Source: Desulfarculaceae bacterium (GTDB lineage Bacteria; Desulfobacterota; Desulfarculia; Desulfarculales; Desulfarculaceae). From it: DNA of 64,000 nucleotides. Made by a program: the position numbers and the translations under genes. How positions within the stretch are numbered: the stretch's first letter is position 1; every line of letters begins with the position of its first letter. This document shows positions 8,155-15,967 of this stretch, piece by piece. The stretch lies in contig JAHLKT010000007.1 of the NCBI GenBank assembly GCA_020444545.1, forward strand, positions 139,001-203,000, given 5' to 3'. The notes under the pieces were generated by a model. That model was not told the DNA's origin and searched no databases. It was given only the letters and a program-made list of their open reading frames with translations.

Positions 8155-9559
8155 CGTGACTTTCCTCCCGGTCGGGGATGGAGAAATAGAAGGTGGAGCC
8201 CTGGCCGGGGGTGGACTCCACCCAAACCCGCCCTCCGTGGCGCTCGACGATTTTCTTGACCAGGGCCAGGCCGATGCCGGTGCCGCCCAGGGCGGCCTTG
8301 GAGGCCAGGCGTTGGTAGATGACGAAGATGCGGTCGAAGTATTGGGTCTCGATGCCCACCCCGTTGTCGCTCAGGCTGAATATCCACTCATTCTCGCCGC
8401 GCCGGGCCTCCGCCCGCAGGCGGGGGGGCTCCTCGCGCCGGTACTTCACCGCGTTGTGCACCAGATTCTGGAAGACCTGGGTCAACTGGCTGGGGTCGGC
8501 GGTTACGCGGGGCATCTCCCCCCGGCTAATTTCGGCCTGGTTTTCCTGGAGCTGGGCGGTCAGGTTCCCCAGGGCGCGGTCCAGCGCCTCCCCGCTTTCG
8601 GTGGGCTTGGGGTCCGCCCCCCGGGTGGTCACCCGGGAGTAGGTCAGCAGGTCCTGGATCAGGATCTTCATGCGCGCCGCGCCGTCCACCGCGAAGGCGA
8701 TGAAGTCGTTGGCGTCCTGGTCCAGCTTGTCCTGGTAGCGCCGTTGCAGCAGCTGCACGTAGGAGCTGACCATGCGCAGGGGCTCCTGCAAATCGTGGCT
8801 GGCCACGTAGGCGAATTGCTGCAAATCCCGGTTGGAGCGCTCCAACTCGGTTTTGGTCTTCACAAGCCTTCGGTTGACCCGCTCGGTCTGCCGGCGGGCT
8901 TCAACCGCCTCTTGCATCTTCTCTTGAGTCTGCCTTTGGGACTCTTGCAGAGCCTGGGTGCGCTCTTCCACCCGATCTTCCAGCTCGTGCATGATTTTTT
9001 TCAGGTTTAGCCTGTCCAGGCCCGCTTCCCCCAGGAAGGCGGCGAAGGCGGCCAGGTAATCCAACTTGAGCGCCACCTCCTCGTCGGACAGGATGGGAAC
9101 TCTGGAAAGCGCCCACAGATATTCATCTTCCTCGAAACCGAACTCACGGGCCTGTTGGCGAAAGAAATCCAGGTCCGGTTTTTCCGATAGGAATTGTCCG
9201 ATGTAAAGGTTGGCGAAATGGACTCCCTGGATGCGCACCGGAATGGCCGCGTCGACCATGCCGTTGAGGCAACGGTAAACGTTGTAGTCCTGGCCCTGTT
9301 CCAGCTGGTTGGCCAGGCCCACGTCCGAGGCATGGCAGCGCCGGGCTGTGTCGGGGTGAATCCGATGGAAGCGGGTGCAGATGTCCTGCCAGCCGGAGGC
9401 CACCAGCACCTTCCCTTCCAGGTCTAATAGGGCGGTGCCGGTGTCGGTGGCGGCGGTGAATTTCTCCATGAGCAACTGTAGCTGCTCGATGTTGATCAGA
9501 TCTGAGATGTGGAACTCGTCCCGCAACCGGACGCCGATGTTTTGGGGAGCTTCTTCCAT
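8147..9559 (-). CDS. PocR-domain sensor histidine kinase
   Basis: A 470-residue cytoplasmic kinase. Residues ~15-180 form a PocR ligand-binding domain (conserved C and SD in CHASDVG, YRCLNGMVDAAIPV and LYIGQFLS). A coiled-coil linker (~190-245) leads to a phytochrome-type HisKA with phospho-His in ASHDLQEPLRMV and an HATPase with DNGVGI and GGTGIGLALVKKIV. PocR domains bind small organic ligands such as propanediol, so a metabolite is the likely signal. First gene of the phosphorelay operon; its 3' end overlaps the receiver gene. Confidence 0.9.
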   Translation of the reverse strand: MEEAPQNIGVRLRDEFHISDLINIEQLQLLMEKFTAATDTGTALLDLEGKVLVASGWQDICTRFHRIHPDTARRCHASDVGLANQLEQGQDYNVYRCLNGMVDAAIPVRIQGVHFANLYIGQFLSEKPDLDFFRQQAREFGFEEDEYLWALSRVPILSDEEVALKLDYLAAFAAFLGEAGLDRLNLKKIMHELEDRVEERTQALQESQRQTQEKMQEAVEARRQTERVNRRLVKTKTELERSNRDLQQFAYVASHDLQEPLRMVSSYVQLLQRRYQDKLDQDANDFIAFAVDGAARMKILIQDLLTYSRVTTRGADPKPTESGEALDRALGNLTAQLQENQAEISRGEMPRVTADPSQLTQVFQNLVHNAVKYRREEPPRLRAEARRGENEWIFSLSDNGVGIETQYFDRIFVIYQRLASKAALGGTGIGLALVKKIVERHGGRVWVESTPGQGSTFYFSIPDREESHDA

Positions 9560-9870
9560 GACTCAACTCTCTGGCCGGTTTGGGCGGTAAAGGCGCCATG
9601 GAACCCCGGGGAGCCTGGCGCGGACCTTGGGACGGCAAAATGCCCTGTCGCCAACAATTGCCCAGGCTTGTCTGCGGCCCCCTTGCTTTCGCGCAAAACC
9701 TGGCGGAGGCAAATAGAGTCAGCGCTCATAGTATTCCAAGGCAAATTGCCCAGTCAACCGTGGGGTTTTTGCCTGCTGGGCCCCAAGGCGGGGCGGGCCG
9801 CCGCGGCGCGGCAATTCTGGACAATAAAGGCCGCGTGGGCCACAATTAGCGCCATGAAAGGAGCGTGCCC
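9560..9870. other. 311-bp divergent intergenic region
   Basis: No convincing gene is seen between the divergent kinase and TPR genes. Small open frames here lack family features or good ribosome sites. It must hold promoters for both directions; only a weak sigma-70 candidate for the TPR gene is recognisable. Confidence 0.6.
9818..9846 (+). promoter_or_regulatory. weak sigma-70 promoter candidate for the TPR gene
   Basis: TGGACA and CACAAT are separated by 17 bp, about 25 bp before the TPR start at 9871. The match is partial and the assignment depends on position. Confidence 0.35.
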
Positions 9871-10587
9871 GTGAAAGTAGACTTGACCCAGGCCCTGGAG
9901 AGCCTGGATGAGGCCCGCCTGCTGGAGTCGGACGAAGGCACGGCCAACGCCTTGTTCAAGGTGGGAGTGGGATACCTGCAAAGGGGCAGCCTGGACGCGG
10001 CCGCCGAGGCCCTGGACGAGGCGCTGCACCTGTGCACCAAGCTGGAAAACCCCGTGGGCCGGGGGCAGGTGCTCTTGCGCCTGGCCGAGCTGGCCGCCGC
10101 GGCGAACCAGCCCGAAGCGGCCCTGGAGCGTCTGAGCCAGGCTGAGGAGAGCTTCCGGAGCATCCCCGACCAGGCCGGGCTGGCCTCGGCCCTGGAGCGC
10201 AAGGGCAACCTCCTGGAGGCCCAGGGCGACCTGGAAGGAGCGGCCGGGGCCCTGGAAGAGGCCCTGCGCCTGGCCCAGGAAGCGGGCGACGAGCTCAGCC
10301 AGCTTCTGCTCTACCAATACCTGGCCCCCCTGTACCGCAAGGCCGGCCACGCCGAGACCGCCCTGGAGGCCTACCGCCGCCTGGGGGTGCTCTGCCAGGC
10401 GCTCAACGATCCCCAGCGGGAGGCCCTGGCCTTGGTGGGCGTGGGCGCCCTCTTGGCCCAGCGGGGCGATGTGGAGGAGGCGGACCAGGCCCTGGCCGGG
10501 GCCCAGGAGCTGTTTCACCGAATGGCCCTGCCCCAACAGGCCAAGCAGGTGGCCGCCGAGCGCGAGCGCCTCAAGGCCACGGACTAG
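9871..10587 (+). CDS. TPR-repeat protein
   Basis: About 238 residues, almost entirely tetratricopeptide helices, with five or so repeats of the GNLLEAQGDLEGAAGALEEA type. It is Leu/Ala/Glu-rich and has no signal peptide, so it should be a cytoplasmic scaffold. The GTG at 9871 is preferred because GGAG lies 7 bp upstream; the GTG at 9865 is too close to it. It precedes the SYLF gene by 51 bp and may be co-transcribed. No specific function can be given. Confidence 0.8.
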   Translation: MKVDLTQALESLDEARLLESDEGTANALFKVGVGYLQRGSLDAAAEALDEALHLCTKLENPVGRGQVLLRLAELAAAANQPEAALERLSQAEESFRSIPDQAGLASALERKGNLLEAQGDLEGAAGALEEALRLAQEAGDELSQLLLYQYLAPLYRKAGHAETALEAYRRLGVLCQALNDPQREALALVGVGALLAQRGDVEEADQALAGAQELFHRMALPQQAKQVAAERERLKATD

Positions 10588-10638
10588 ACCAAAACGGGCC
10601 GCGCCTTTGGGGCCGGCCCCCAGGACAAGGATGGCGAG

Positions 10639-11337
10639 ATGAAGTTATTGGGCAAGATGCTCATGATCCTGGCGATGCTGGGCCTGGTTCTGGCGGCGCC
10701 GGCCTGGGCGGGCTCGGACAAGCTGGAGGCCGACCTCAAGGTGCAGCAGGCCCGCATAGCCTTCCTCAAGTTCATGGAGTCGCCCGACGCGGGCACCCCG
10801 CGCTGGCTGCTCAAACGCTGCCGGGGGGTGGCCCTGTTCCCAGGCATGATCAAGGCCGGGTTCATCGTGGGCGGCAACTACGGCAACGGGGTGATCCTCA
10901 GCCGCAAGCCCGACGGCTCCTGGAGCGCGCCCGCCTTCTTCGAGATGGGCGGGGCCTCCCTGGGCCTGCAAATAGGGGCCAGCAGCACCGACGTGTTCAT
11001 GGTGATCATGACCGAGGTGGGCATGAACGCCCTGCTTAAAAACCAGGTCAAGCTGGGGGTGGACGCCTCGGCCGCGGCCGGGCCGGTGGGGCGCGACACC
11101 TCCGCCGCCCTGACCGGGGGCAGCTTCAAAGCCGACGTGTACTCCTACTCGCGCAGCGCGGGGCTCTTTGCCGGGGCCATGCTTTCCGGCGCGGGCATCG
11201 AGTACGACCGCAAGTTCACCACCGACTACTACGGCGCGCCCTACAACGTGGCCACCATCTTCAAGGGCGAAAAAAATAAGCCGGTCATCCCGCCCAGCGC
11301 CCAGCAGCTCATCGACACCCTGAACAAGTACGACTAG
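10639..11337 (+). CDS. SYLF / Ysc84-domain lipid-binding protein, secreted
   Basis: A 232-residue protein with a Sec signal peptide (MKLLGKMLMILAMLGLVLAA, cleavage near AWA-GS). The mature part is a SYLF (Ysc84) domain: CRGVALFPGMIKAGFIVGG, then GNGVILSRKPDGSWSAPAF and KADVYSYSRSAGLFAGAML. SYLF domains bind phosphoinositides in eukaryotes; bacterial members are periplasmic or envelope proteins of unclear role. A clear terminator follows 24 bp after the stop. Confidence 0.88.
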   Translation: MKLLGKMLMILAMLGLVLAAPAWAGSDKLEADLKVQQARIAFLKFMESPDAGTPRWLLKRCRGVALFPGMIKAGFIVGGNYGNGVILSRKPDGSWSAPAFFEMGGASLGLQIGASSTDVFMVIMTEVGMNALLKNQVKLGVDASAAAGPVGRDTSAALTGGSFKADVYSYSRSAGLFAGAMLSGAGIEYDRKFTTDYYGAPYNVATIFKGEKNKPVIPPSAQQLIDTLNKYD

Positions 11338-11360
11338 GCCCCGCGCCCCCCAAAATCCAA

Positions 11361-11394
11361 CGGCCCGCCCTTGACCGGGGCGGGCCGTTTTTTT
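11361..11394 (+). terminator. rho-independent terminator after SYLF gene
   Basis: A perfect 10-bp stem (CGGCCCGCCC with its complement), a 7-nt loop TTGACCG and seven T's. Confidence 0.92.
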
Positions 11395-11473
11395 GAACAA
11401 AAGATCATTCAGGCACCAATCCTGGGCAACATGCCCTCCTTGGCGCTTAATTAAAGCAAATCGCCCCGCCCCG

Positions 11474-11593
11474 CGGCACAGCCAGGCGCCGCTGGGCTAG
11501 GCGTCCGGCGAGCGAGGGCCGGAGGCGTAGCCTTAGCTACGGCGAGGGCCGAGCGAGGCCGGCAACAACGCCCAGCGGTGGCTGGCGAAGCCG
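11474..11593. repeat. dispersed hairpin repeat, long copy (~120 bp)
   Basis: It begins CGGCACAGCCAG and ends AGCGGTGGCTGGCGAAGCCG. The two ends are imperfect inverted repeats, so the whole element can fold into one long hairpin. The same two ends bound a 50-bp copy at 26464-26513. The element is non-coding, intergenic and REP/MITE-like; no transposase is nearby. Confidence 0.75.
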
Positions 11594-11599
11594 CCTAAG

Positions 11600-11869
11600 T
11601 CAGCAGGTGCCGCAGCCTTTGGCCCTATGATCGTCATACCAACCTTTCACAAGGTGCTTGAGCTCGGTGCGGTCCGCCCCCAAAATCTCGCCGATCTGGG
11701 ACTTGGTGAGGATGCCGGTGAAAAAGGCGAACTTGCACAGGTAAATTAACGAATCCAAACTCACGGGCTGGGCCTTTTCGCTCAGCCAGCCCTCCACCCC
11801 CTGCGCCTTGATCGCACGGGACAACTGTTCGTGATGCTTGGCAATTTCTGGGTCGTTCCGGTCGCGCAT
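11600..11869 (-). CDS. small hypothetical protein with HTH-like C-terminal half
   Basis: An 89-residue protein of unknown function. The middle is hydrophobic (LDSLIYLCKFAFFTGI), followed by a helix-turn-helix-like stretch (LTKSQIGEILGADRTELKHL) and a cysteine-rich tail GCGTC. The ATG at 11869 is preferred over longer upstream frames because it opens directly into charged helix-forming sequence; the upstream ribosome site is weak. It diverges from dsrAB, sharing the region with the dsr promoter, so a local regulatory role is conceivable but unproven. Confidence 0.55.
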   Translation of the reverse strand: MRDRNDPEIAKHHEQLSRAIKAQGVEGWLSEKAQPVSLDSLIYLCKFAFFTGILTKSQIGEILGADRTELKHLVKGWYDDHRAKGCGTC

Positions 11870-11951
11870 GAAATTTTTCCGTGCTTGGGGTAGCCTAGTG
11901 TGGCAGATTGTAGCTAAGCCGTCTCGTTGGGGCAAGTTGGCTGTTTTTTGG

Positions 11952-11980
11952 TTGACATGAACTTGCCGCCTTCCTATAAT
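11952..11980 (+). promoter_or_regulatory. consensus sigma-70 promoter of dsrAB
   Basis: A perfect -35 TTGACA (11952-11957) and perfect -10 TATAAT (11975-11980), separated by exactly 17 bp. Transcription should begin near 11987, giving dsrA a leader of about 220 nt. This suits very high constitutive expression of sulfite reductase. Confidence 0.88.
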
Positions 11981-11986
11981 CGCGCC

Positions 11987-12207
11987 ATTGTGAATATAGG
12001 GACTTGAGGTTCCCTTCTGGAAAAACGAAAAGTTAGCTCGACTGGGCTAATTGGCAATAACCCGCGTCCCAAGGGGGGCCCAGCGGTTCTCCCGGTGGCG
12101 GGTCGTCTACATATATTAGTGCCAAGTCCATGCAGGGTCTTGGCGGGCGTTTTACGTATAACCAAGGTAAAACCACTCTCAGCAAATAACCACGGAGGTT
12201 TTTTCTC
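11987..12207 (+). other. ~220-nt untranslated leader of dsrAB
   Basis: No gene is seen. The leader contains a small stem (GCCAAG 12121-12126 with CTTGGC 12139-12144) and a GC-rich segment at about 12060-12110, followed by an AT-rich run and GGAGG at 12194-12198, 9 bp before the dsrA ATG. It matches no riboswitch class I know. Confidence 0.5.
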
Positions 12208-13479
12208 ATGGCTAAACTGCATGACACTCCGATGCTGGACGAGCTGGAAAAAGGGCCTTGGCCAAGCTTCGTTACCGACATCAAAAAACTAGCTGAAGCC
12301 GGTAATGAACCTTGCGCCGACCTTTTGGGTCAGCTCGAGCTCTCCTACAAGGATAAGGAGGGCCACTGGAAGCACGGCGGCATCGTGGGCGTTCTGGGTT
12401 ATGGTGGCGGCGTTATCGGCCGTTACTCCGACGTACCCGAGCTGTTCCCGGGCGTGGAGCACTTCCACACCCTGCGTGTGAACCAGCCCGCATCCAAGTT
12501 CTACAAAACCGAGCGCCTGCGCGAGGTCATGGAGATTTGGGACCGCCGCGGTTCCTCCATGCTCAACATGCACGGCTCCACCGGCGACATGGTGCTTCTG
12601 GGCGCCTTCACCGAGGAGCTGGAGCCCATCTTCGCCGAGCTGACCCAAAAGGGTTGGGACCTGGGCGGATCCGGTTCGGCTCTGCGCACCCCCTCCTGCT
12701 GTGTGGGCAAGGCTCGTTGTGAGTTCGCCTGCATCGACACCCAGGACATCTGCTACAACCTGACCATGGAGTTCCAGGACGAGATGCACCGTCCGGCCTG
12801 GCCCTACAAGTTCAAGTTCAAGGTTGACGGTTGCCCCAACTGCTGCGTGGCCTCGCTGGCCCGCTCCGACTGCGCCATCATCGGCACCTGGCGCGATGAC
12901 ATCCGCATCGACCAGGAAAAGGTCGCCGCTTACGTCAACGGCGAGATCGCGGCCCACGGCGGCGCTCACGGCCAGGACGACAAGCTGGACATCAAGGCCG
13001 ACGTCATCGACCTGTGCCCCACCGGCTGCATGGCCTACGTGGACGGCAAGCTGGAAATCAACAACGCCGAGTGCACCCGCTGCATGCACTGCATCAACGT
13101 GATGCCGCAGGCGCTGCGCCCGGGCCTGGACAAGGGCGCCAGCATTCTGATCGGCGCCAAGGCCCCCATCCTCGACGGCGCCCAGATGGGTTCGCTGATC
13201 ATCCCCTTCATCAAGATGGAAGAGCCCTACGACGACTTCAAGGAGTTCGTCGAGAAGATGTGGGACTGGTGGGATGAGAACGGCAAGAACCGTGAGCGCA
13301 TCGGTGAGTGCATTCAGCGCCTGGGCCTGTCCGCGTTCATCGAGGCCTGTGACCTCGATCCCATCCCGCAGATGGTCAAGGAGCCCCGCTCCAACCCCTA
13401 CATCTTCTACAAAGAGGATGAGGTGCCGGGCGGCTTCGAGCGCGATATCGCTGACTACCGCAAGAAGCACGCTCGCTAG
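12208..13479 (+). CDS. dsrA: dissimilatory sulfite reductase subunit alpha
   Basis: A 423-residue DsrA. With DsrB it forms the alpha2-beta2 siroheme enzyme that reduces sulfite toward sulfide. Cluster cysteines Cys165, Cys171, Cys209 and Cys213 have the spacing 6-38-4 seen in structurally known DsrA. A ferredoxin insert follows (CPTGC, then AECTRCMHC near residues 288-300). The N-terminal [18 protein letters not shown] is also typical. Codon use looks optimised, as expected for a very abundant protein. It is 23 bp upstream of dsrB. Confidence 0.98.
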   Translation: MAKLHDTPMLDELEKGPWPSFVTDIKKLAEAGNEPCADLLGQLELSYKDKEGHWKHGGIVGVLGYGGGVIGRYSDVPELFPGVEHFHTLRVNQPASKFYKTERLREVMEIWDRRGSSMLNMHGSTGDMVLLGAFTEELEPIFAELTQKGWDLGGSGSALRTPSCCVGKARCEFACIDTQDICYNLTMEFQDEMHRPAWPYKFKFKVDGCPNCCVASLARSDCAIIGTWRDDIRIDQEKVAAYVNGEIAAHGGAHGQDDKLDIKADVIDLCPTGCMAYVDGKLEINNAECTRCMHCINVMPQALRPGLDKGASILIGAKAPILDGAQMGSLIIPFIKMEEPYDDFKEFVEKMWDWWDENGKNRERIGECIQRLGLSAFIEACDLDPIPQMVKEPRSNPYIFYKEDEVPGGFERDIADYRKKHAR

Positions 13480-13502
13480 GCGGCTCAAAGGAGGTTTATA
13501 TC

Positions 13503-14588
13503 ATGGCAGAAATAGTAGCCAACAAATTGACCGACATTGGGCCCCCTAAGTACGACGAGATGTGGCCCGAGGTCATTAAAAACAACTACGGCAAGTGGCT
13601 CTACCACGACATCCTGGAGCCCGGCGTGATGGTGCACGTGTCCGAGACCGGCGACAAGGTCTGGTCGCTGCGTTGCGCCGCCACCCGCCTGATGACCACC
13701 ATGCACCTGGAAGCCATCTGCAAGATCGCCGACGAGTTCGGCGACGGCTTCTTCCGGTTCACCACGCGTAACAACGTGGAGTTCATCATCAGCGACGAGT
13801 CCAAGCTGGAGCCCTTGAAGAAGGCCCTGGCCGACAACGGTCAGCTGCCCCTGGGCGGCACCGGCGCTTCCATCACCAACATCGTGCACACCCAGGGTTG
13901 GGTGCATTGCCACACCCCGGCCATCGACGCCTCGGGCGTGGTCAAGGCGGTGATGGACGAGCTGTTCGATTACTTCAACTCCCACAAGCTGCCGGCCCAG
14001 GTGCGTATCTCCCTGGCCTGCTGCCTGAACATGTGCGGCGCCGTGCACTGCTCGGACATCTCGATCCTGGGCGTGCACCGCAAGCCTCCGGTCATCGAGC
14101 ACAGCCACCTGGACAAGATGTGCGAGATCCCGACCACCATCGCCGCTTGCCCCACCGCCGCCATCAAGCCGTCCAAGGTGGACGACTTCAAGAGCGTGCA
14201 GGTCAATGCCGACCGCTGCATGTTCTGCGGCAACTGCTACACCATGTGCCCGGCCATGCCTTTGGCCGACGCCGAGGGCGACGGCATCGCCCTGTGGGTG
14301 GGTGGCAAGGTCTCCAACAGCAAGCACATGCCCATGTTCTCCAAGCTGGCCGTGCCCTACATCCCCAACGAGCCTCCCCGCTGGCCCACCACGGTCGAGA
14401 CGATCAAGAAGATCGTCGAGGTCTACGAGGGCAGCGCGATGAAGTACGAGCGCGTTGGTGAGTGGGCTCAGCGTATCGGTTGGGAGAAGTTCTTCGAGAA
14501 GACCGGCATCGAGTTCAGCCACCACCACATCGACGACTACCGCTTCGCCGCCACCACCTGGCGGACCTCGACCCAGTTCAAGTGGTAG
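13503..14588 (+). CDS. dsrB: dissimilatory sulfite reductase subunit beta
   Basis: A 361-residue DsrB, partner of DsrA. Cys136, Cys173, Cys174 and Cys178 show the 37-1-4 spacing of the siroheme/[4Fe-4S] site, and a ferredoxin domain carries [16 protein letters not shown]. The C-terminus has [17 protein letters not shown]. An AAAGGAGG site precedes the start. A strong terminator follows 38 bp after the stop, so dsrD, normally next, is not part of this transcript. Confidence 0.98.
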   Translation: MAEIVANKLTDIGPPKYDEMWPEVIKNNYGKWLYHDILEPGVMVHVSETGDKVWSLRCAATRLMTTMHLEAICKIADEFGDGFFRFTTRNNVEFIISDESKLEPLKKALADNGQLPLGGTGASITNIVHTQGWVHCHTPAIDASGVVKAVMDELFDYFNSHKLPAQVRISLACCLNMCGAVHCSDISILGVHRKPPVIEHSHLDKMCEIPTTIAACPTAAIKPSKVDDFKSVQVNADRCMFCGNCYTMCPAMPLADAEGDGIALWVGGKVSNSKHMPMFSKLAVPYIPNEPPRWPTTVETIKKIVEVYEGSAMKYERVGEWAQRIGWEKFFEKTGIEFSHHHIDDYRFAATTWRTSTQFKW

Positions 14589-14626
14589 ACCGTCCGGCGC
14601 ATTAGCGCCAACGCTGCAAAGCAATG

Positions 14627-14659
14627 CCGCCCGGGGATTTACTCCCCGGGCGGTTTTTT
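14627..14659 (+). terminator. rho-independent terminator after dsrB
   Basis: A perfect 10-bp stem (CCGCCCGGGG and complement), loop ATTTACT and six T's. Confidence 0.93.
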
Positions 14660-14742
14660 GCGTCCGCTCCCCGTGCTAAGCTGGTCGAATAAGGAATCGA
14701 TCTCAACCGGGCCGAAAGGCCCGCCATCCGGGAGGCATGATT

Positions 14743-15120
14743 ATGGAGCTGGAGCAGTATTTCGAGAGCGCCAAGGGCATGGGCGTGTTGGCCACGGCCG
14801 ACGGCGAGGGCAAGGTGGACGCGGCGGTGTACTCGCGGCCCCATTTCCTGGGCCCGGATACGGTGGCCTTCATCATGCCCGACCGCCTGACCCACCACAA
14901 CTTGCAGTCCAACCCCCATGCGGCCTATCTCTTTGCCGAGGAGGGCTCCCAGCGCAAGGGCCAGCGCCTGATGCTAACCAAGCTTCGCGAGGAGACCGAC
15001 CAGGCCAAAATCGCCGAGCTCAGGCGCAGCCACCACGGCGGCGAGGGCGAGCCGCGCTATCTGGTGGTGTTCAAAATCGACAAGGTCTTGCCCCTGATCG
15101 GCGCGGGCAAGGAGGGGTAG
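14743..15120 (+). CDS. pyridoxamine 5'-phosphate oxidase-like flavin-binding protein
   Basis: A ~125-residue split-barrel protein of the PNPOx-like superfamily. It opens with GMGVLATADGEGKVDAAVYSR and has the strand VAFIMPDRLTHHNLQSNPHA, typical of small FMN-binding members. Most are flavin reductases or of unknown role. The ATG at 14743 is preferred because GGAGG at 14731 then has normal spacing. It follows the dsrAB terminator and is itself followed by a terminator, so it is a single-gene unit; a link to sulfite reduction is only positional. Confidence 0.78.
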   Translation: MELEQYFESAKGMGVLATADGEGKVDAAVYSRPHFLGPDTVAFIMPDRLTHHNLQSNPHAAYLFAEEGSQRKGQRLMLTKLREETDQAKIAELRRSHHGGEGEPRYLVVFKIDKVLPLIGAGKEG

Positions 15121-15152
15121 GGGGCTTACTAGCCCGAATTACGCTATGATTT

Positions 15153-15184
15153 ACCGCCTGGGGAGAGATCTCCCCGGCGGTTTT
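15153..15184 (+). terminator. rho-independent terminator
   Basis: CCGCC and GGCGG bracket an inner GGGGAG/CTCCCC stem, followed by TTTT. It closes the PNPOx-like gene. Confidence 0.85.
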
Positions 15185-15361
15185 GTGGGGGAATTATAAA
15201 TGAGTTAGCTAGAGCTAGGTATTTATTGGCCAACTTTATATGTATTGATGTGGGTGAATGTTGAGTGTTTAACCTGGGTGGGTTTGTTAAGCGGTAACAG
15301 AGGAAAATTATTCATATGCAAACACTGAGTGGTTGGACCATTCGACTGGAGTGGTTAGGTT

Positions 15362-15952
15362 TTGAATGAAAAAAAGACAGGACTGGTTTTAAAGCTAAAA
15401 CTTGATGAAATTGAAAAAGCTGTCGGCCTCTGCATTGGACAGGGATTAATTGAGCCGTCCCTTGTCCTTCTATACTCTGCCATTGATATTTTGGGGTGGC
15501 TTGACAGCAGTGAAGAGTGGGCGTCTAAAAAGAGTTTTATGGCTTGGGCAAACAAATATATTTTAATTGATAATTCATTGAATTGCACTGATATAGAATT
15601 GTATGGTGCCCGCTGCGGCTTGCTCCATACATTTTCACCGGATTCCAAACTTAGTAAACACGGTGAGGTTAGACGTGTTGCTTATGCTTTTGCTCCGGCC
15701 AAAGTCGAGGAGTTGCGTAGAAGTATTGAAGCGATAGAGTGGTCCGATAAATTGGTGGCTGTGCATGTTGGCGACCTCTATGAGAGGTGGCAAATTGGAG
15801 TGGAACGTTTTCTTGAAGATCTTAATAAAGATCAGGCTAGAAAAAGCAAAGTATATTATAAGGTGAGCAAGTTTTTTTCTGTTATGAAACCAGAGGACGT
15901 AAGGAAATTAACCGAGAATATTGAAAATGGTAAGTTAGAGGATACGATCTAG
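15362..15952 (+). CDS. AT-rich hypothetical protein, probably horizontally acquired
   Basis: A 196-residue protein with a TTG start; the nearby ATG at 15366 is out of frame. Its base composition and codon use (many AAA, ATT, TTT, GTA) are very unlike the GC-rich neighbours. Recognisable blocks are LVLLYSAIDILGWL, FMAWANKYIL and YGARCGLLHTFSPDSKLS. I associate these with a widespread uncharacterised family of small accessory-region proteins, but cannot give a function. The flanking 15190-15360 is equally AT-rich, so the transferred segment spans roughly 15190-15960. No mobility gene is attached. Confidence 0.75.
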   Translation: MNEKKTGLVLKLKLDEIEKAVGLCIGQGLIEPSLVLLYSAIDILGWLDSSEEWASKKSFMAWANKYILIDNSLNCTDIELYGARCGLLHTFSPDSKLSKHGEVRRVAYAFAPAKVEELRRSIEAIEWSDKLVAVHVGDLYERWQIGVERFLEDLNKDQARKSKVYYKVSKFFSVMKPEDVRKLTENIENGKLEDTI

Positions 15953-15967
15953 TCCAGTTTTTTTATT

